Shown here: positions 1 to 7,661 of the stretch, piece after piece
How the letters are laid out: each line of letters begins with the position of its first letter
Numbering within the stretch: the stretch's first letter is position 1
Assembly: GCA_031396505.1 (NCBI GenBank)
Contig: JANNKX010000233.1
Span: 1-18,899 of the forward strand
Reading direction: 5' to 3'
Origin: JAAFHS01 sp031396505
GTDB lineage: Bacteria; Pseudomonadota; Alphaproteobacteria; Rhodobacterales; Rhodobacteraceae
Length of the DNA stretch: 18,899 bases
Program-made: the position numbers and the translations under genes
The notes under the pieces: model-generated
Databases searched by the model: none
What the model saw: only the letters and a program-made list of their open reading frames with translations
Told to the model about the DNA's origin: nothing

Positions 1-356
1 TGCCCCCATTCCCAATAGTAAATGGTCTTGAACGCCTCCAGCGTCATCGCGCTGTTTTGCAACTGGAACTCCGGGATCGCCTGATACTTTGCGAATTCTG
101 CCGCCCAGTCCGCCGCAGTCAGTGGCGGCAAAACGCCCGTCACAAGGTTCCATTCGGTGATCGACAGCCCGCTGTCCGTCAGCCGCGTCAGACCGCCAAC
201 CATGATCATCACGACCACAAGGCTGAACAACGCGATCATCCACGCCCGGATCGCACCGCGCGTGCCCGCACCCCGCGCTGCAATCATGCCGACTTGTGCG
301 ACGGGCGCTGCCCCGGTCTGCCCGACTTCTTCGAAGATATTCCGCGGCCCGACCAT
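1..356 (-). CDS. ctaA: Heme A synthase (COX15/CtaA type), 5' part only
   Basis: The gene runs off the left edge, so only the first ~118 residues are present. The translation starts MVGPRNIFEEVG and has a first membrane helix at about residues 38-55. It is followed by the motif GGLTRLTDSGLSITEW (54-69) and then by FKTIYYWEWG at the edge. These are hallmarks of alphaproteobacterial/mitochondrial heme A synthase, an inner-membrane enzyme that oxidises the C8 methyl of heme O to give heme A for cytochrome aa3 oxidase. Start choice: an in-frame ATG at 377 would add seven residues but has no Shine-Dalgarno. The ATG at 356 has a GGGG-containing stretch about 8-12 bases upstream and gives the usual short N-terminus before IFEEVG. 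The family call is secure; the start is uncertain. Confidence 0.88.
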   Translation of the reverse strand, partial: MVGPRNIFEEVGQTGAAPVAQVGMIAARGAGTRGAIRAWMIALFSLVVVMIMVGGLTRLTDSGLSITEWNLVTGVLPPLTAADWAAEFAKYQAIPEFQLQNSAMTLEAFKTIYYWEWG

Positions 357-575
357 CCGTATCGCCCCACTTTTCATACGTGCTAGGGTAGGCGGCGGGC
401 ACGCGGGCTTCAACCCCATGCGGCAACGCGGCAGGTCACACAGATTTTGGCGCGGCGATGGCAAAACCGGGGCCGGATGCGGGCCACGCAACAAAATGCA
501 AAACAGGTTTCCCGGATCATGGCGGACGAACCATGCTAGTTAATCCTGGGGGTCAATCATAAAGGAGCGATGGGG

Positions 576-893
576 ATGTCCGTCTCTGCGATAACGCTGC
601 CATTCGTCGTGATCGGCACCAAACCACCGACCGACCGCATGGCCATGCCGTTTGCCGATCAACGGGGTGGTACAGCGCGTCCCGTGACAACAACGGCGGT
701 CAACCCGGATCGGGCGCAACGCGATGACACGACATCGCAACCCGGCGCGCCGACCGTGCAGCCGACAAAGACACCGCTGCCCGATCTGCATTTCCCCGAC
801 CCGCTGCCGGAATTGCCCAAGATCGACCTGCCACCACCAAACTCTGGCTATCCGTCTGCCTTGGTGGTGTTAGCGCGCGGTAAGCTGGGCTGA
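576..893 (+). CDS. Small proline-rich hypothetical protein
   Basis: This is a 105-residue ORF of unknown function. An AAGGAG Shine-Dalgarno at 562-567 sits 8 bases before the ATG at 576; the in-frame ATG at 570 is only 2 bases from it and is less likely. The protein has a short hydrophobic start (ITLPFVVIG), a Thr/Arg-rich middle and a proline-rich end (DPLPELPKIDLPPPNSGY), with no catalytic motif. Codon third positions are mostly G or C, as in the neighbouring genes, which favours a real gene. Its 3' end overlaps the convergent deacetylase-like gene by 24 bases. It could be an intrinsically disordered or cell-envelope-associated protein, but nothing in the sequence proves that. The main support is the good ribosome binding site and the codon bias. 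Confidence 0.5.
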   Translation: MSVSAITLPFVVIGTKPPTDRMAMPFADQRGGTARPVTTTAVNPDRAQRDDTTSQPGAPTVQPTKTPLPDLHFPDPLPELPKIDLPPPNSGYPSALVVLARGKLG

Positions 894-2651
894 CACCGGC
901 GCGATGGCGACGCCAGATGCGCGCCCTTCGACCGTCCATTCCAGCAACGCGGCAATCGTTTCTGCACGCGCCTCGCCGATGACCGTGACCCGGCCTTCCT
1001 GTGCCGCCTTGAACGCCGCGCGGTCCAGATAGCGGCGGATCACGGGTGTCGTCTCGCCCGCCCCGTCGATGCGCCGAAAAATCATCGCCGAAGCCAACCC
1101 TTCGCGCCGCGCAACCTGATCCGCCGCGTTCAGCCCCCTGTCCCACGTCAGCAACCCGCGCCCCTGCGCCGCGAGGATCGGCACAATCTGCGTGGCCAGC
1201 GGACGGTCATCCTGAAAACTGGACGTTTCGGTATCGACCACCGCCACGGCTTCGGGCAGGGCAGCGTCAAGCGCGTGAAAGGTTTGTTCCAGATCAGATG
1301 GGCTGGCCCCCGCCGGAATGCCCGACGCCAGCATCAGCACTTCCTTCCCGCCTGCCCGGTAAAGGGCGGCATGTGCGGCCGCATCCGCCGACAGCGGGTC
1401 AATCGCCACGCTGACGGCAAAGGGCAGTGCGGCAATCGCCACACGGTCCAGCGTCGCCTCGCCCGTGTCGATCAACACGATGCTGAACAACGGCTTGGCA
1501 TCCGGGTTTTCAAAGGCGGCAGCAAAACGCGTGACCGGCGGCTGGGCGTCCGCGTCCGCCACGGGCAATACCGGGCTTTCAGCAACCGGATCGGGCCCGG
1601 TCGCGCGATTGACGATCACCCCTTCGCCCGCGCTGCCAAGGCTGCGTGTTGCGGGCAACACGGGCGTGGATTCAATCAGTGGCGTGTCGGGTTGAAACAC
1701 GGATGGGCCCGCATCAACGTCGATGACCGCCGGAGCAATGGCTTCGGGGATTTGCGCAAGATCGACGTCAGGGATGGCGCTGGTTTCCGGCTCCGCGACC
1801 GCAACTGGCGCTGGCGTTGCGGGGGGGGCCTTGGGAAGGGCCGTCTCGGATGGTTCTGGCGCGGGCAAGGCGGGCGCGGGCAATTCAGGCGCGGGCTGTG
1901 CAGGATCATCAATGGCCACAGTGACCGTGTCAGGGGCCGGAACCGGGGCCAGAGCGACCTGTTCGTCCGGCGTCAGCGGCGGGGGCGGTGGCAGATCGGC
2001 CAAGGCTGGCGGTTCGTCCGCGCCCGGTGCCGCAGGCGCTGCGGGCCCGGTCTGGCCAAGACTTGCGGTGCTATCGGCTGCAGGAACGGCCGCAGTGTCG
2101 GGCGCATCGGGCGCATGACGCAATAGCGGCACATCGGTCAGCGGGGCCGCAGGGGGCAGCGCGCGTGGGGGTGCGGCGGGTTGCACGGGGACAACTGCCA
2201 CCGCTGGCGCCTTCACAATCGGCGCAGGCACATCAGCCGCTTCGTCATTTTGCGCGGTTTCCGTTGCAGGCGGCGTCGGCGTGTCGACGGGCGCGGTGGG
2301 CTGTACTGCGGTGATCGTGTCGGCGTCGGTTGGAACTGCATCCGAGGCCGCACCCGAAACGTCAGTCAGCGGTTTTCCTGCCTTGCCTGTTGTATCATCA
2401 TGCGCGGCCTGTGCTGATGCCGCTTCTGCTGGTGGATCCGGCAATATCGCTGCAGAACCATCCGCAGCCAGATCGCCTTCTAGTGCTGCCGTGGTGTTGG
2501 GGCTTTGCGCCGTTTCGTTGACAACGCCGCCCACCGCCGACGGCTGTGCGCGGGCAACAGCCCCCGGCGGCGGCGCGATCTGCGACACCATCACAAGCCC
2601 CAGCACGGCCACAAGCCCGCCCGAGATCAAACCGATGAAAAATCTGCGCAT
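870..2651 (-). CDS. Divergent polysaccharide deacetylase family protein, membrane-anchored
   Basis: The C-terminal ~208 residues (about 386-593) resemble the divergent polysaccharide deacetylase family (Polysacc_deac_2, YibQ-like). Recognisable segments are FSIVLIDTG, LPFAVSVAIDP, GGKEVLMLASGIP, AVAVVDTETSSFQDD and GRVTVIGEARAETIAALLEW. The N-terminus (MRRFFIGLISGGLVAVLGLVMV) is a signal anchor. Between them lies a ~340-residue Pro/Ala/Asp-rich, probably disordered linker, so the protein is likely fixed in the inner membrane with the domain in the periplasm. Members are often encoded near murein hydrolase activator and CtpA protease genes; those partners are not next door here. The usual NodB metal motif is not evident, so catalysis is doubtful. 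Start: the ATG at 2651 has AGGA 8 bases upstream; an ATG at 2660 is in frame but has poorer spacing. Confidence 0.78.
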   Translation of the reverse strand: MRRFFIGLISGGLVAVLGLVMVSQIAPPPGAVARAQPSAVGGVVNETAQSPNTTAALEGDLAADGSAAILPDPPAEAASAQAAHDDTTGKAGKPLTDVSGAASDAVPTDADTITAVQPTAPVDTPTPPATETAQNDEAADVPAPIVKAPAVAVVPVQPAAPPRALPPAAPLTDVPLLRHAPDAPDTAAVPAADSTASLGQTGPAAPAAPGADEPPALADLPPPPPLTPDEQVALAPVPAPDTVTVAIDDPAQPAPELPAPALPAPEPSETALPKAPPATPAPVAVAEPETSAIPDVDLAQIPEAIAPAVIDVDAGPSVFQPDTPLIESTPVLPATRSLGSAGEGVIVNRATGPDPVAESPVLPVADADAQPPVTRFAAAFENPDAKPLFSIVLIDTGEATLDRVAIAALPFAVSVAIDPLSADAAAHAALYRAGGKEVLMLASGIPAGASPSDLEQTFHALDAALPEAVAVVDTETSSFQDDRPLATQIVPILAAQGRGLLTWDRGLNAADQVARREGLASAMIFRRIDGAGETTPVIRRYLDRAAFKAAQEGRVTVIGEARAETIAALLEWTVEGRASGVAIAPVSAQLTAR

Positions 2652-2821
2652 GCCTGCCATCCTGACTTGCTTTTGCCCGCGTCCTCGCCCGCCATGGCAT
2701 CAGTTTCGTCTGATGCTTCCCGGCTTACCTGTCTCTGTATAGCGCGACATGCCCCCGCAATCACCCCCAAACCTTCAACCTTGCTTCAGTTGTTGCGCAA
2801 GATAAACACTTGCAAACCAAT

Positions 2822-2845
2822 CGGGCGCCCTTTGCAGGACGCCCG
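2822..2845 (-). terminator. Rho-independent-type terminator of the ABC transporter operon
   Basis: Read on the minus strand, this begins 32 bases past the stop codon of the binding-protein gene. It forms a 10-bp stem (CGGGCGTCCT paired with AGGGCGCCCG, one G-T pair) closed by a GCAA tetraloop, and is followed by a modest T-rich run (ATTGGTTTG). The stem is strong and the GNRA loop favours folding, but the T tract is interrupted, so it may terminate partially or act as a 3' stabiliser. Confidence 0.75.
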
Positions 2846-2876
2846 TTGTTCGATGCGTTGGCTGGATTGCTGCGGC

Positions 2877-3929
2877 CTACTTGCCCCAGATCGCCGCATA
2901 AGCCTCGCGGTAGCCGTTTTGCGGATCGAACTGGTTGCTGTCGCCCGATGCGGCCAACCCTTCGGCCGTCACCAGCGCAGGTGCCGTGATATACCCTGAA
3001 CACGCCTCGCCGGAAATCGCGCGGTTCATCTCATCCACCAGCTGCCAGCCCTGCAGGTTCAGCGGTTCTGCCACCGTGATCGCCTGATACTGGCCCGAAC
3101 GAATACGCTGAAATGCCGCCTCCGACCCGTCGCCTGCCGAACCCGCCTTGGGGTTTGCCGCGCCATCAATGCCCGCCGCCGCAAGCGCCGGGCCCATGAA
3201 GTCGAAATACAGATCGTTGATCGCCAGTGAATGCGTCCACTTATCGCCATATTTTTGCAGCAGCGATGTCGTCAGCGGGCCCATCCGTGTTGCGGTATCC
3301 GCAATCGGCGTATCGACATATTCCAGAACTGTACCGCCTGCCGCCTCGATCGTTTCCTTGATACGATCCGCCTTGGCAATTGCGATGGTATAGGTCGAGT
3401 CGGTGAAGATGATCACGCCGACATCAGTCCCGCCATCCGCCATCGCCCATTTCGCCGCCGTTTCGGACACCGTCATCGCATCTGTCGATACGTTGGCGAA
3501 AATCCCGCCGGGGATGTCACAACCGATCTGCGGGCCCGAATGCCAGGACACGATCGGAATATTCGCAGCCACCACGCCCTCAAGTGCTGCCTGCTGTTCG
3601 ACCGAGTCAAAGCCGTTGATGATGATGCCATCGGGCTGCAGCGCCATCGCCTGTCCAAAGGCCGCTGTCCGGCCCTGCACCGATCCCGCACCGTCCAGCA
3701 CGCGAACTGTCCAGCCGATTTTGGCAGCAGCTTCTTCGACGCCAGTGGTCACGCCAAGGATGCCACCGTTCTTCAGATCGCCCGCCAGCACAACAATCGT
3801 CTTGCCTTCGGCGGCGACGGGGCCGGTCGTCGGGCCATCAAAAGCCGTGTCTTGCGCGAATGATGGCAACCCAAGCCCCGCGATGATCGTGGTGGCCAGG
3901 ATCGTTTTCATGAACTTCCGTTTTTGCAT
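2877..3929 (-). CDS. Sugar ABC transporter, periplasmic substrate-binding protein
   Basis: This 350-residue secreted protein has a classic signal peptide: KRKFMK, a hydrophobic stretch, then LPSFA cut before Q26. The mature part reads as a Peripla_BP_4 / RbsB-like fold, with GKTIVVLAGDLKNGG near the start, then PDGIIINGFDS and NIPIVSWHSGP, and a C-terminal lobe with SLAINDLYFDFMGPAL and AVAEPLN-type segments. It would capture a sugar or sugar-derived ligand in the periplasm for the permease/ATPase pair encoded just upstream in the same operon. A longer frame starts further upstream, but GGGAGG 7 bases before the ATG at 3929 fixes the start. The gap to the permease stop is 28 bases. The ligand cannot be read from sequence; the neighbouring idonate/gluconate genes make a sugar acid or related compound a reasonable inference. 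Confidence 0.9.
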   Translation of the reverse strand: MQKRKFMKTILATTIIAGLGLPSFAQDTAFDGPTTGPVAAEGKTIVVLAGDLKNGGILGVTTGVEEAAAKIGWTVRVLDGAGSVQGRTAAFGQAMALQPDGIIINGFDSVEQQAALEGVVAANIPIVSWHSGPQIGCDIPGGIFANVSTDAMTVSETAAKWAMADGGTDVGVIIFTDSTYTIAIAKADRIKETIEAAGGTVLEYVDTPIADTATRMGPLTTSLLQKYGDKWTHSLAINDLYFDFMGPALAAAGIDGAANPKAGSAGDGSEAAFQRIRSGQYQAITVAEPLNLQGWQLVDEMNRAISGEACSGYITAPALVTAEGLAASGDSNQFDPQNGYREAYAAIWGK

Positions 3930-3957
3930 GGTTATTCCTCCCGTTGCAGTTTTGCCG

Positions 3958-4980
3958 TTACTTGCGCGCAGCGCCCTTCTTGCGCTGTGCGTACCCCGCG
4001 ATGCCGATTGCAATCAGCAGCGTTGATCCGTTGAAAAGCGGCTCCACCCAGAACGATCCGCCAAATTGCTGGATGCCCGAAATGCCAACCGCAAGAATGA
4101 CCACACCGATAATCGTGCCCCAGACGTTGACGCGCCCCGGTTTGATGGTGGTCGATCCCAGAAATGCGCCCACGAGTGCGGGCAACAGAAACTCGAGGCC
4201 CACCGATGCTTGCCCGATGCGCAGCTTTGACGCCAGCAGCACACCCGCAAGGGCCGCCAGCGTGCCCGAAGCAACAAACGCACCCACCACAAATTTCCGC
4301 GTCGGAATACCGTTCAGCTCCGCCGCTTTCTGGTTGGCACCAATGGCGTACAGGTATCGGCCAATCGGTGTGAATTCCAGGACCACCCACATCACCAGGC
4401 TGATCGCCAGAACATAGAACCCGGTGATCGGCAGGCCCAGCACCCATTGCCCGCTGAGCAGATAGAAATTCGGGTCCAACTCACCCACCACCTGCCGCCC
4501 GCCTGAATGCCACAGCGCAATCGCGTACAGAACGGTGCCGGTGCCAAGTGTTGCAATGAATGCATCGATCTTGGCCACCTCAACCAGAATGCCGTTCAAC
4601 ACGCCCGTCATCGCGCCCAAAGCGATCACGATCAACACGGCAATCGGCCAAGGCACGTCGTAGTTGACCTGCAATGAAATCGCCAGAATGTGCCACAGCA
4701 CGATGCCATAACCGACCGTCAGATCAATGCGCCCCGCAACCATCGGGATCATCGCTGCCAGCGACAGCATGGCGATAATGGACTTGTCCGAAAGAATCGC
4801 GCGCAGGTTCAGCACAGTCGGAAAAGTGTTTGGCAACAGCACCGAAAAAAGCGCGATCAAAAACACGGTCAGGATCACCAGCCCGTATACCGGTGCCAGC
4901 CGCACCAGCCGCTGCATCCGCGTCAGCCCGGCGATTTCATCGCGGGTCGGCTCCAAGGCATCTGATTTGATCGATGTCAT
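3958..4980 (-). CDS. Sugar ABC transporter permease (RbsC family)
   Basis: This 340-residue polytopic inner-membrane protein belongs to the BPD_transp_2 / RbsC family. Hydrophobic segments recur through the whole length, starting with YGLVILTVFLIALFSVLL. The family regions are visible: AGRIDLTVGYGIV (where many RbsC proteins have GGIDLSVG), KIDAFIATLGTGTVLYAIAL, FTPIGRYLYAIGANQKAAELNGI (the cytoplasmic loop contacting the ATPase) and GSTTIKPGRVNVWGTIIGV. It should form the homodimeric channel for the substrate delivered by the binding protein downstream. It lies 15 bases after the ATPase gene stop, so the two are probably co-translated; the ribosome binding site (AAAGA) is weak. Substrate unknown. 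Confidence 0.92.
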   Translation of the reverse strand: MTSIKSDALEPTRDEIAGLTRMQRLVRLAPVYGLVILTVFLIALFSVLLPNTFPTVLNLRAILSDKSIIAMLSLAAMIPMVAGRIDLTVGYGIVLWHILAISLQVNYDVPWPIAVLIVIALGAMTGVLNGILVEVAKIDAFIATLGTGTVLYAIALWHSGGRQVVGELDPNFYLLSGQWVLGLPITGFYVLAISLVMWVVLEFTPIGRYLYAIGANQKAAELNGIPTRKFVVGAFVASGTLAALAGVLLASKLRIGQASVGLEFLLPALVGAFLGSTTIKPGRVNVWGTIIGVVILAVGISGIQQFGGSFWVEPLFNGSTLLIAIGIAGYAQRKKGAARK

Positions 4981-4995
4981 CGATAATTGATCTTT

Positions 4996-6492
4996 CTAAG
5001 CCGCTTCGTCCCCGGCCGATGCGGCCTGGATCAGCGTTTCGGTGGAGAGCGCCACCCCGCGCAGTTCGTCCACGACCTGCCCCCGGCTGAAGACAATCGC
5101 GCGGTGGCAGATATTGGCGATCTCTTCGAAATCGGTCGACACGATCAACACCCCCATCCCCGAAGCAAGTGCCGCAAACAACAGATGATAAATCTCGGCC
5201 TTGGCCCCGACATCAACGCCCGCTGTCGGGTCTTCGGCAATCATCAGGCGACGCCCGGTATCCAGCCAGCGGCCCACCACCACCTTTTGTTGATTGCCGC
5301 CTGACAATGCCTCGATCGCAAGGGTCGGATCATTGGGTGACAGGCCCACCCGGCCGCCCATGTGCCGCGCAAGTGAATCTTCATTCGCAGGCAGCATAAA
5401 GGATAACAGCCCACGACCCGTCGCCGAGGGGTTGATGAACGCATTTTCGCGGATGGTCAGGGCGGGTGCCACAGATTCCACCACCCGGTCGCGCGCCACA
5501 AAACCCACCCCCGATTGCATCGCACTGCGCGGGGATGACAGGTCAGGTGCCACGCCATCCAAAAGGATTGTGCCGGTATGCGGCTCCAGCCCGAACAAGG
5601 CCCGTCCGATATCTTCGTGCCCGGCCCCGCGCAGGCCAACCAGCCCCACCATTTCGCCGCGGCGGATAGTCAGGTTCACCGGGCCCGCCTTGCGTGTGGC
5701 AAGTGCTGTCGCCGTCAAAAGCTCCGGGCCGTCCTGGACGGCGGGGCGCGCGATCTGGCGGGCTTTATGCCCGACAATCAGGCTGACCAGATCTTCGGCA
5801 TTGGTGTGGTCAATGTCGCGCATGCCCACCATCTGCCCATCGCGCAGCACCGCCACGCGATCCGAAATTTGAAAAACCTCATCCAGACGGTGTGACACAT
5901 AGATCATCCCGACGCCCTTTGCCTTGAGCGGGCGCAGCGCCGCAAACAAGCGTTCGACCTCATCTGCAGGCAGGCTGGCCGTGGGTTCATCCAGCACCAG
6001 AAAATCGCATTCCACGGCCAGCGCGCGCGCAATCGCCACCAGCGATTTTTCCGTACGCGTCAGGCTGGACACGCGTGCCGTTGGCGCAAAATCCGCATCC
6101 ACCAACGCAAGTGCGCGGCGTGCCACGCCTTCGGTCGCGGTCCAGTCGATGCGGCCGCCACGTTTGGGATAACCTACCGCCAGCGCGATGTTTTCGGCCA
6201 CGCTCATCCATTCGATCAAACCAAGGTCCTGATGAATGAAGGCGACCGCCTGCTTGGCCGACACCTTGCCGCTGACATGTTTATAGGGCACGCCATCCAC
6301 CATCACCTGACCACTGTCCGGCGTGTAAATCCCACCTAACGTCTTGATCAGCGTTGATTTTCCGGCGCCATTTTCGCCCAGCAGGGCCACGATCTCGCCC
6401 CGGTTGACCCGCAGGGACACGCCGCGCAAGGCTTTGGTTCCGCCAAAGCTTTTGACGACGGAATCAAAAAACAGGCCTTGCTGATCCGTCAT
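4996..6492 (-). CDS. Sugar ABC transporter ATPase, tandem domains (RbsA family)
   Basis: This 498-residue protein has two ATP-binding cassettes. Domain 1 has an intact Walker A (GENGAGKST, 39-47) and Walker B (FLVLDEP, 164-170), but its signature is degenerate (LTRTEKS, 144-150). Domain 2 has a degenerate Walker A (GLRGAGHED, 286-294) but an intact signature (LSGGNQQK, 396-403); its Walker B reads IAEDPT, swapping the usual Asp-Glu order. This fits RbsA-type sugar importers, where one composite site hydrolyses ATP and the other is structural. It is the first gene of the operon, followed by permease and binding protein. The frame extends further upstream, but a GGGGGGAGGGG ribosome binding site immediately before the ATG at 6492 marks the start. 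Two operator palindromes lie upstream. Confidence 0.92.
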   Translation of the reverse strand: MTDQQGLFFDSVVKSFGGTKALRGVSLRVNRGEIVALLGENGAGKSTLIKTLGGIYTPDSGQVMVDGVPYKHVSGKVSAKQAVAFIHQDLGLIEWMSVAENIALAVGYPKRGGRIDWTATEGVARRALALVDADFAPTARVSSLTRTEKSLVAIARALAVECDFLVLDEPTASLPADEVERLFAALRPLKAKGVGMIYVSHRLDEVFQISDRVAVLRDGQMVGMRDIDHTNAEDLVSLIVGHKARQIARPAVQDGPELLTATALATRKAGPVNLTIRRGEMVGLVGLRGAGHEDIGRALFGLEPHTGTILLDGVAPDLSSPRSAMQSGVGFVARDRVVESVAPALTIRENAFINPSATGRGLLSFMLPANEDSLARHMGGRVGLSPNDPTLAIEALSGGNQQKVVVGRWLDTGRRLMIAEDPTAGVDVGAKAEIYHLLFAALASGMGVLIVSTDFEEIANICHRAIVFSRGQVVDELRGVALSTETLIQAASAGDEAA

Positions 6493-6532
6493 CCCCTCCC
6501 CCCTTGCCGTCCGGCACACGACCCTCTTTGAG

Positions 6533-6544
6533 GTTACCGGTAAC
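6533..6544. promoter_or_regulatory. LacI/GntR-type operator O1
   Basis: This is a perfect 12-bp palindrome, GTTACCGGTAAC, in the divergent region between the transporter operon and the first LacI-type regulator. A central CG-containing palindrome is the LacI-family operator form, and from memory it matches the core described for E. coli GntR/IdnR sites. It sits just downstream of the proposed -10 of the transporter promoter, near the expected transcription start. Confidence 0.75.
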
Positions 6545-6549
6545 GGCGC

Positions 6550-6578
6550 CATATTCGGGCAAGGACCACACGAGTCAA
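6550..6578 (-). promoter_or_regulatory. Putative sigma-70 promoter of the transporter operon
   Basis: On the minus strand, TTGACT (6573-6578) is followed after 17 bases by AATATG (6550-6555). The -35 matches five of six consensus positions; the -10 is weak. It lies exactly between the two operator palindromes, which supports the placement. Transcription would start about 50 bases before the ATPase ATG. Confidence 0.5.
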
Positions 6579-6585
6579 GAATAAA

Positions 6586-6597
6586 GTTACCGATAAC
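6586..6597. promoter_or_regulatory. LacI/GntR-type operator O2 (mixed half-sites)
   Basis: GTTACCGATAAC is a near-palindrome with half-sites GTTACC and GTTATC. Its centre is 53 bp from that of O1, close to five helical turns, so a tetrameric or paired repressor could bind both on one DNA face. It lies just upstream of the proposed -35 of the transporter promoter and 47 bases before the regulator ATG, so it could also give autoregulation. Confidence 0.7.
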
Positions 6598-6644
6598 GTA
6601 ACATCGCGATTGCATTGCCGCGCAACCCGCAAATACTGGCAAAT

Positions 6645-7652
6645 ATGGACAAACACAGCAAACCCAGTCTGGAAGATATCGCCCGCAATCTGGGCGTGTC
6701 CAAGATGACCGTCAGCCGCGTTTTGCGCGGGGCCAGCGGGTTCTCGGACACAACCCGCGACCGCGTGATGCAAGAGGTTGCGCGCACAGGATATCTGCCA
6801 AACCGGCTGGCTGCGGCCTTTGGCAAATCGGGCACGTCCACCCTGATCGGGGTCTGCGTGCCGCGCCTGACATCGCCCTTGTTCGGATCATTGCTTGAGG
6901 CAGTCAACCAAACCCTTGCGCGGCTTGGCTATCAGACGATGATCGGATCGCACAACCAATTGCCCGATGAAGAAGAGGCGTGGCTGCGCACGCTTGCGTC
7001 ATGGAAACCCGCGGCTGTCATGCTGGCCGCGCGCACGCACAGCAAAGGCACACTGCGCCTGTTGCGTGATATGGGCGTGCCCGTCGCCGAAATCTGGGAC
7101 CTGACGACGAAACCGATCGACCTTGCCATCGGTTTTTCGCATTTCGACAATGGGCTGGAAATGGCGCGCTGCATGATGGCAACCGGCCACAAGAAAATAG
7201 GTTACGTCGGGGCCTTGGGAAACCGCAACACGTCGGGCCACTTGCGCTATCAGGGATTTCTGCGCGGCATGGGCGAAGGTGGCGCGGCATTGGTCGTTGA
7301 AGAGATTTTGCAGGATCAGCCGGGCTTTTACGCGGGCTATTACGGCACGGAAACCATGCTGGCGCGCAACAAGGAACCAGATGCGATCTATTATCACGAC
7401 GATGAAATGGCGATTGGCGGCTATGCCTATCTGACCAAGGCGGGCGTGCGCGTCCCCGATGACATCGGCATCGCAGGTTGGGGCGGGATGGAGGCGGCAT
7501 CCATCCTGCCGCGCCGCCTGACCACGACGGCGATCCCCACGACCCGTCTGGGCAAGGTCGCGGCCGAGGCGTTGATCAGCCGGTTGCGGGGCGATCCGGT
7601 GGATGACGTGACCATCATCCCGACCCGGTTGGTGCCGGGGTCCACGATCTGA
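6645..7652 (+). CDS. LacI family transcriptional regulator, GntR-like
   Basis: This 335-residue repressor has an N-terminal LacI helix-turn-helix (LEDIARNLGVSKMTVSRVL, 9-27) and then a periplasmic-binding-protein-like effector domain. Recognition residues are Lys20-Met21, the same pair as in E. coli gluconate repressor GntR (VTKMTVSR). Further GntR-like blocks are GYQTMIGSHNQ, ARTHSKGTLRLL, GVPVAEIWDL, PIDLAIGFSHFDNG and the end LVPGSTI. It is therefore probably a repressor released by gluconate or a related sugar acid. It is divergent from the transporter operon and shares the two-operator region. Start: the ATG at 6645 places the helix-turn-helix as usual; a TTG start at 6615 is possible but less likely. 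No good Shine-Dalgarno precedes it. Confidence 0.9.
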   Translation: MDKHSKPSLEDIARNLGVSKMTVSRVLRGASGFSDTTRDRVMQEVARTGYLPNRLAAAFGKSGTSTLIGVCVPRLTSPLFGSLLEAVNQTLARLGYQTMIGSHNQLPDEEEAWLRTLASWKPAAVMLAARTHSKGTLRLLRDMGVPVAEIWDLTTKPIDLAIGFSHFDNGLEMARCMMATGHKKIGYVGALGNRNTSGHLRYQGFLRGMGEGGAALVVEEILQDQPGFYAGYYGTETMLARNKEPDAIYYHDDEMAIGGYAYLTKAGVRVPDDIGIAGWGGMEAASILPRRLTTTAIPTTRLGKVAAEALISRLRGDPVDDVTIIPTRLVPGSTI

Positions 7653-7661
7653 CGCCCGCAA

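Noticed and set aside
1275..2126. Long plus-strand ORF (283 aa) opposite the deacetylase-like gene
   Set aside because: It is an antisense shadow of the Pro/Ala-rich linker. The translation is Arg/Gly/Trp-rich low complexity with no domain and no good ribosome binding site.
4976..4990. ATCGATAATTGAT near the permease start as a further operator
   Set aside because: Only one half resembles the GATAAC motif, the symmetry is poor, and it lies inside the operon at a start codon.
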